Shown here piece by piece: positions 5,797 through 10,093 of a DNA stretch of 10,093 nt (its first letter is position 1; each line of letters opens with the position of its first letter). Source of the DNA: Lachnospiraceae bacterium UBA3774. Lineage in GTDB: Bacteria; Bacillota; Clostridia; Lachnospirales; Lachnospiraceae. The notes under the pieces were generated by a model that saw only the letters and a list, made by a program, of their open reading frames with translations, did not search any database and was not told the DNA's origin. Location of the stretch: positions 1 through 10,093 of the forward strand of contig DFFO01000064.1 in assembly GCA_002369255.1 (NCBI GenBank). Direction: 5' to 3'. The position numbers and the translations under genes were made by a program.

Positions 5797-8700
5797 ATGA
5801 ATAAAAAGTTATTTGATCTTATGCCGCAGCTTCCGCTTGCTGCGGATCTGAAAAACAGGCTTAACGACGCGGAGATCAGCCGCGTCGTGATGTCGCATGA
5901 CAAAAAAGCCGTCTCCGTCTGTTTAAAACTATACAATCTCATCACACGCCGTGAGCAGAGCATTTTGGAAGGTACGATCAAAGCCTCCTACTTCAAAAAT
6001 AATGACGCGATCGTTCACGTGATTCCGGAGTTCGATTTGGGGGACGTTCCCGCGGATGAAATATTTGAAAAATACGATCAGAGCGTAAGACAGGAAATGA
6101 AAGAAAACGATCTTATGCTTTATTCCGTTTACAATGCCGCAAACACTCAGACCGACAGCACTACCATACATATCGAGCTTGACCCGGGATCGTCGGATTT
6201 TTTTGACGTAAAAAAACTCCAGGATTTTATTGAGGACATATATAACAAACGCCTCGGATTAAAGATCAAAATCGAGGTAAATCTTGAAAAGAAAGCGCCC
6301 CAAAGAGTAGCCCGCTCCCCGCGCGGATCGGGAAATGCCGAGCCGCGATTCAAAAAACGCGGAAAAAGGCTCCTTGCTTCCGAAGGATACGGAAACGATT
6401 TTAACGCAACGCCTATGCCGATCTCGGAAATAAGTGAGGAAATGGGAGAAGTCGTTATCGAAGGAAAGGTTTTTGCCTTTGACGAGAGACTTCTCAAAAA
6501 CGGTTCTACTTTGTTTACCTTCGGCGTTTATGACGGAACGGATTCCATTATGGTAAAGCTTTTCGCAAAAGAAGGAAGGGAAGAAGAGCCCCGCGAAGTG
6601 CTTTCGGGAAATCCCACCGTTTTGGTGTACGGCGAAGCCGTATATGACAAGTTTGACGGCGAAGTTGTCATGCGCGGAATAAAGGGAATAAAGATCGTTC
6701 CGGGCAAATCTTTTGACAAAAGAAAAGATGATGCGGAGGAAAAAAGGGTAGAGCTGCATCTTCATACAAAATCAAGCGAGATGGACGCGGTATCGAGCGT
6801 TGAGGATCTTATCGACCGCGCAGTCGGCTTCGGTCACAAGGCCGTTGCCATCACGGATCACGGCGTCGTACATTCTTTTCCTTCGGCTATGCATGCAGCC
6901 GACGGCTGGGCAAAGAAAGGCAAGCCCATAAAGATCATTTACGGCTGCGAGGGATATCTGGTCGACGACAGACCCGGCTGCGAGCTTCGGGATATCCTTT
7001 CAGCGCCGAGATATCATATTATCATTCTTGCGAAAAATGACACGGGCAAAAGAAACCTTTACAAGCTCGTTTCCGAATCGCACTTAAAATATTTCAGCAA
7101 AAGACCGAGGATACCGAGATCTCTTATCGAGCAAAACAGAGAAGGGCTGATCATCGGCTCCGCCTGCGAAGCCGGAGAGGTTATACGCGGTATAGTGACG
7201 GGGGTAGAGCCGGAAGAGCTTGAGCGCCGCGTTAAGTTTTATGATTATCTTGAAATACAGCCTATAGGCAATAACGAATTTCTGAAGAGAAGTCCGAGCT
7301 TCCCGGATATCAGGACGGACGAGGATCTTCGCGACATCAACAGAAAGGTCGTAGAGCTTGGCGAAACATATAACAAGCCTGTTGCCGCAACCTGCGACGT
7401 GCATTTTAAAAATCCCGAGGACGAGATCTACCGCAGGATCATTATGGCCGGAATGGGATACAGCGACGCGGATATGCAGCCGCCTCTGTTCCTGAGAACG
7501 ACGGAGGAAATGTTGGCCGAGTTTGATTATCTGGGCATGGAAAAGGCCAGAGAAGTGGTAGTTGAGACCACCGGTTATATTGCGGATTGCTGCGATCCCA
7601 TCCGCCCGGTAAGACCGGACAGATGCCCGCCCGCAATAGAAGGCTCAGTAGAAAGCTTAAGAACGATCAGCATAGGAAAAGCAAAAAGTCTCTATGGCGA
7701 ACCTCTTCCCGATATAGTAAAAAGCCGTCTTGAAAAAGAACTGGATTCCATTATTAACAACGAGTATTCGGTAATGTATGTTTTTGCCCAGATGCTGGTA
7801 AAAAAATCCAACGAAGACGGATATATGGTCGGTTCCAGAGGCTCTGTCGGCTCATCATTCGTAGCTACGATGATGGATATCACGGAGGTAAACCCTCTGC
7901 CGCCGCATTATCGCTGCCCGAAATGCAAATACAGCGAGTTTGACTCCGAAGAGATAAGAAAAAACGCCGGAAATACCGGTATAGATCTGCCTGACAAGGT
8001 TTGCCCGAAGTGCGGCGCAAAGCTTGAAAAAGACGGAATAGATATACCGTTTGAAACGTTCCTTGGTTTTAACGGTACGAAAGAGCCTGATATCGACCTG
8101 AATTTTTCGGGTGAGTATCAGCAAAAAGCGCATAATTATACCGCGGAGCTTTTTGGCGACGGATATACCTTCAAGGCCGGGACCATAAGCACCGTAGCGG
8201 ATAAGACCGCATACGGATTTATCAAAAAATATTTTGAGGAGCGTCATATCAATAAAAGAAAATGCGAGATCGAAAGACTCGTGGGAGGATGTAAGGACGT
8301 AAAGAGAAGCACCGGACAGCACCCCGGCGGAATAATCGTTCTTCCGAAGGGCGAAGATATATATTCATTTACTCCCATCCAGCATCCCGCTAATGATATG
8401 AAGTCCGATATAGTTACGACGCATTTTGATTATCATGCCATAGACCAGAACCTCTTAAAGTTCGATATCCTGGGGCATGACGATCCTACCATGATGAAGT
8501 GGCTCGGCGATCTGTCCGGGATCGACCCGCGTACCGTGCCGATAGACGATCCGCAGCTTTACAAGCTGCTTGAAGGTACGGAACCTTTGGGCATAAAAGC
8601 GGAGGATATCGGAGGCACCGAGCTTGGCACGCTCGGTATTCCGGAATTCAATACCGACTTTGCCATGGAGATGCTCAAAGACGCGAAACCCCGAAATTTT

Positions 8701-9573
8701 GCCGATCTTGTCAACGTAGCAGGACTTGCTCACGGCACCGACGTGTGGATGGGAAATGCAAAAGATCTTATCAAAAGCGGCACGGCGACGCTTCAGACCG
8801 CGATCTGTACCAGAGACGGCATAATGCTTTACCTCATTTCAAAGGGACTGGAAGCGTCAGAAGCTTTTGACATAATGGAAGCAGTCAGAAAGGGAAAGGT
8901 AGCAAAAAAAGCCGCCCCTCTCTGGGATAAGTGGAAAGAAGACATGCTTGGTCACGGCGTGCCCGAGTGGTATATCGGGTCATGTGAAAAGATCAAATAT
9001 ATGTTCCCCAAGGCGCATGCCGCCGCGTACGTGATGATGGCGCTGCGTGTCGCATACTTCAAGATCTACTATCCGCGTGAGTTTTATGCGGCATACTTTG
9101 GTATCAGAGCCAAGGCGTTTGATTATGAGAAAATGGCAATGGGTAAAGAGGTGATCGAGCGAAATCTCGAGCATTTCAGAAGCCTTTGCCCCGGAAAGCC
9201 CGACTCTGAGGTGGCAAAATCCGACATGCTTTCCGATATTGACAGAAATACGTTCAGCGATCTTAGGATCTGCGAAGAAATGTATGCCCGCGGGATAGAA
9301 TTTGCGCCTATAGATCTTTATACTGCAGACGCCGAAAAATTCAAAGTAGTTAAAGGGAAGATCATGCCTTCGTTTGTCGGCATCTCGGGAATGGGCGAAA
9401 AGGCTGCGCGCAGTCTGTGCGACGAAGCGGCAAAGGCAAAATTTTTGTCAAAAGAAGACATTATCAGCAGGGCAAAGATCTCCGGCACTCTGGCGGACGC
9501 GCTGGAAAGGCTCGGGATCCTGGGAGACATGCCGCAGTCAAACCAGCTGAGCCTGTTTGATATGGTTTTCTGA
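5797..9573 (+). CDS. polC: DNA polymerase III alpha subunit, Gram-positive type PolC, lacking the proofreading exonuclease domain
   Basis: PolC is the main replicative polymerase of low-GC Gram-positive bacteria. The order seen in 1258 residues is: N-terminal domain (about 1-165), a basic linker (165-195), OB fold (about 218-300), PHP (about 317-540), and the polymerase core. The core has palm motif GSRGSVGSS (679-687), a four-Cys zinc knuckle (Cys707, 710, 736, 739), PDIDLNFSGEY (764-774) with catalytic Asp765 and Asp767, LLKFDILGHDD (886-896) with Asp890, and YMFPKAHAAAYV (1068-1079). A clamp-binding QLSLF (1250-1254) lies four residues from the end. The usual length is about 1400-1450. The DnaQ-like exonuclease normally inserted in PHP, with its VVFDVETTG-type motif, is absent. 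ATG 5797 follows GGAGAG (5788-5793). The gene has no frameshift or stop and reads as intact. Function as the replicative polymerase is inferred from family and context; proofreading capacity is unknown. Confidence 0.96.
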   Translation: MNKKLFDLMPQLPLAADLKNRLNDAEISRVVMSHDKKAVSVCLKLYNLITRREQSILEGTIKASYFKNNDAIVHVIPEFDLGDVPADEIFEKYDQSVRQEMKENDLMLYSVYNAANTQTDSTTIHIELDPGSSDFFDVKKLQDFIEDIYNKRLGLKIKIEVNLEKKAPQRVARSPRGSGNAEPRFKKRGKRLLASEGYGNDFNATPMPISEISEEMGEVVIEGKVFAFDERLLKNGSTLFTFGVYDGTDSIMVKLFAKEGREEEPREVLSGNPTVLVYGEAVYDKFDGEVVMRGIKGIKIVPGKSFDKRKDDAEEKRVELHLHTKSSEMDAVSSVEDLIDRAVGFGHKAVAITDHGVVHSFPSAMHAADGWAKKGKPIKIIYGCEGYLVDDRPGCELRDILSAPRYHIIILAKNDTGKRNLYKLVSESHLKYFSKRPRIPRSLIEQNREGLIIGSACEAGEVIRGIVTGVEPEELERRVKFYDYLEIQPIGNNEFLKRSPSFPDIRTDEDLRDINRKVVELGETYNKPVAATCDVHFKNPEDEIYRRIIMAGMGYSDADMQPPLFLRTTEEMLAEFDYLGMEKAREVVVETTGYIADCCDPIRPVRPDRCPPAIEGSVESLRTISIGKAKSLYGEPLPDIVKSRLEKELDSIINNEYSVMYVFAQMLVKKSNEDGYMVGSRGSVGSSFVATMMDITEVNPLPPHYRCPKCKYSEFDSEEIRKNAGNTGIDLPDKVCPKCGAKLEKDGIDIPFETFLGFNGTKEPDIDLNFSGEYQQKAHNYTAELFGDGYTFKAGTISTVADKTAYGFIKKYFEERHINKRKCEIERLVGGCKDVKRSTGQHPGGIIVLPKGEDIYSFTPIQHPANDMKSDIVTTHFDYHAIDQNLLKFDILGHDDPTMMKWLGDLSGIDPRTVPIDDPQLYKLLEGTEPLGIKAEDIGGTELGTLGIPEFNTDFAMEMLKDAKPRNFADLVNVAGLAHGTDVWMGNAKDLIKSGTATLQTAICTRDGIMLYLISKGLEASEAFDIMEAVRKGKVAKKAAPLWDKWKEDMLGHGVPEWYIGSCEKIKYMFPKAHAAAYVMMALRVAYFKIYYPREFYAAYFGIRAKAFDYEKMAMGKEVIERNLEHFRSLCPGKPDSEVAKSDMLSDIDRNTFSDLRICEEMYARGIEFAPIDLYTADAEKFKVVKGKIMPSFVGISGMGEKAARSLCDEAAKAKFLSKEDIISRAKISGTLADALERLGILGDMPQSNQLSLFDMVF

Positions 9574-9582
9574 ATGTAATTA

Positions 9583-9591
9583 TGCTATAAT
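9583..9591 (+). promoter_or_regulatory. Extended -10 promoter for pheS
   Basis: TGCTATAAT at 9583-9591 is an extended -10 (TG-n-TATAAT) with a perfect consensus hexamer. No good -35 lies 16-18 nt upstream (TGGTTT at 9563-9568 is poor), which is tolerable for an extended -10 promoter. Transcription would start near 9598-9600, giving a 5' leader of about 30 nt before pheS. The site falls in the only sizeable gap after polC, and no terminator hairpin is seen there, so read-through from polC may add to expression. Confidence 0.6.
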
Positions 9592-9628
9592 CAGCATTTG
9601 TATCATATTATAAAAGAGGCACTCAAAA

Positions 9629-10093
9629 ATGAAGGAAAAGTTAGAAAAGATCAGGCAGGAAGCCATAAAGCGCATTGAAGAGAGCGGTAATCTCGACAGA
9701 CTCAACGAGATCCGCGTAGCTTACCTCGGCAAAAAAGGCGAGCTTACGGAAGTTCTCAAAGGAATGAGAGACGTAGCCCCAGATGACAGGCCGATGGTAG
9801 GACAGCTCGTAAACGACGCAAGGTCGGCGATCGAAGCAAGACTCGAGGCTGCAAAGGCGGAGTTTGAGCGCAAGATTATGGAGCAGAGGCTTGAAAACGA
9901 GACCATCGACGTAACCCTCCCCGCAAAAAAACAGGCGCTCGGTCATGCGCATCCGAACACGATCGCCCTTGACGAACTCGAACGCATTTTTATCGGAATG
10001 GGCTACGAGGTAGTAGAGGGCCCTGAGGTCGAGCTTGATTATTACAATTTTGAGGCGCTGAATATTCCCGCAAATCACCCCGCAAAGGATGAG
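9629..10093 (+). CDS. pheS: Phenylalanyl-tRNA synthetase alpha subunit, N-terminal part (runs off the window)
   Basis: PheS is the catalytic alpha subunit of the heterotetrameric phenylalanyl-tRNA synthetase, which charges tRNA-Phe together with PheT. The 155 codons in the window cover the N-terminal coiled-coil arm (about 1-90, with YLGKKGELTEVLKGM at 32-46) that contacts tRNA. They also cover the start of the class II catalytic domain, with GHAHPNT (105-111), IFIGMGYEVVEGPEVE (120-135), YYNFEALNIP (138-147) and HPAKDE (150-155). The usual text at the last point is HPARD-x-QDTF, so Lys153 is a small departure. The ATG has GAGG (9616-9619) 9 nt upstream. The gene is cut by the right edge with no stop; pheT would be expected next. 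The leader is too short for a T-box. Confidence 0.95.
   Translation, partial: MKEKLEKIRQEAIKRIEESGNLDRLNEIRVAYLGKKGELTEVLKGMRDVAPDDRPMVGQLVNDARSAIEARLEAAKAEFERKIMEQRLENETIDVTLPAKKQALGHAHPNTIALDELERIFIGMGYEVVEGPEVELDYYNFEALNIPANHPAKDE

Noticed and set aside
6967..7011. PolC shortening as a pseudogene or frameshift
   Set aside because: The frame stays open across the junction, both PHP halves keep their motifs and ligands, and the polymerase core and clamp-binding tail are intact.
7855..8322. Minus-strand open frame of 155 codons opposite polC
   Set aside because: It is a shadow of the PolC palm and zinc region, which is strongly conserved on the plus strand.
9574..9628. Terminator after polC
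   Set aside because: The only inverted repeat is a 5-bp arm pair around the -10 box with no GC-rich stem or U-tract.
9641..10078. Minus-strand open frame of 145 codons at the right end
   Set aside because: The plus strand here encodes clear PheS sequence from ATG 9629 to the window edge; the minus frame is its shadow.
1..10093. CRISPR array, tRNA or rRNA gene, insertion sequence or prophage
   Set aside because: No spaced direct repeats, cloverleaf-like segments, transposase or integrase motifs, or terminal inverted repeats were seen. Almost all the sequence is taken up by conserved genes.

Overview
The window is a compact, entirely plus-strand block of housekeeping genes. It most likely comes from a low-GC Gram-positive bacterium of class Clostridia, possibly near Lachnospiraceae or Oscillospiraceae. 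Three things point there: a Gram-positive-type replicative polymerase (PolC), the order pyrH-frr-uppS-cdsA-dxr-rseP-ispG-polC, and strong GGAG-type ribosome binding sites. In Bacillus the place of ispG is held by proS; rseP-ispG-polC is the arrangement I associate with Clostridia. There are no mobile elements, phage genes, RNA genes or CRISPR arrays.

Layout. Bases 1-37 are the last codons of what is probably pyrH (UMP kinase). frr (ribosome recycling factor) follows 18 nt later and ends at 610. A perfect 13-bp inverted repeat with a short U-tract (632-665) then forms an intrinsic-terminator-like hairpin. From 685 to 9573 six genes run almost without gaps: uppS, cdsA (1-nt overlap), dxr (1-nt gap), rseP (4-nt overlap), ispG (16-nt gap) and polC (15-nt gap). 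A 55-nt spacer with an extended -10 promoter separates polC from pheS, which runs off the right edge.

How the genes work together. dxr and ispG are the second and the penultimate steps of the MEP isoprenoid pathway. uppS turns the resulting C5 units into undecaprenyl diphosphate, the lipid carrier for cell wall synthesis. cdsA makes CDP-diacylglycerol for phospholipids, and rseP is a membrane-embedded site-2 protease. frr and pheS serve translation, and polC copies the chromosome. The cluster thus joins envelope growth, translation and replication in one transcription neighbourhood.

Most notable. The PolC (1258 aa) is about 180 residues shorter than the usual form of roughly 1400-1450 aa. 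The missing part corresponds to the DnaQ-like 3'-5' proofreading exonuclease that is normally inserted inside the PHP domain. Here the two halves of PHP are joined by a short linker. All nine metal-ligand positions known from nuclease-active DnaE PHP domains appear to be present, which suggests that PHP itself may proofread. Other points of lesser interest are the terminator-like hairpin just upstream of uppS, the tandem PDZ domains of RseP, and the absence of room for a T-box leader upstream of pheS.
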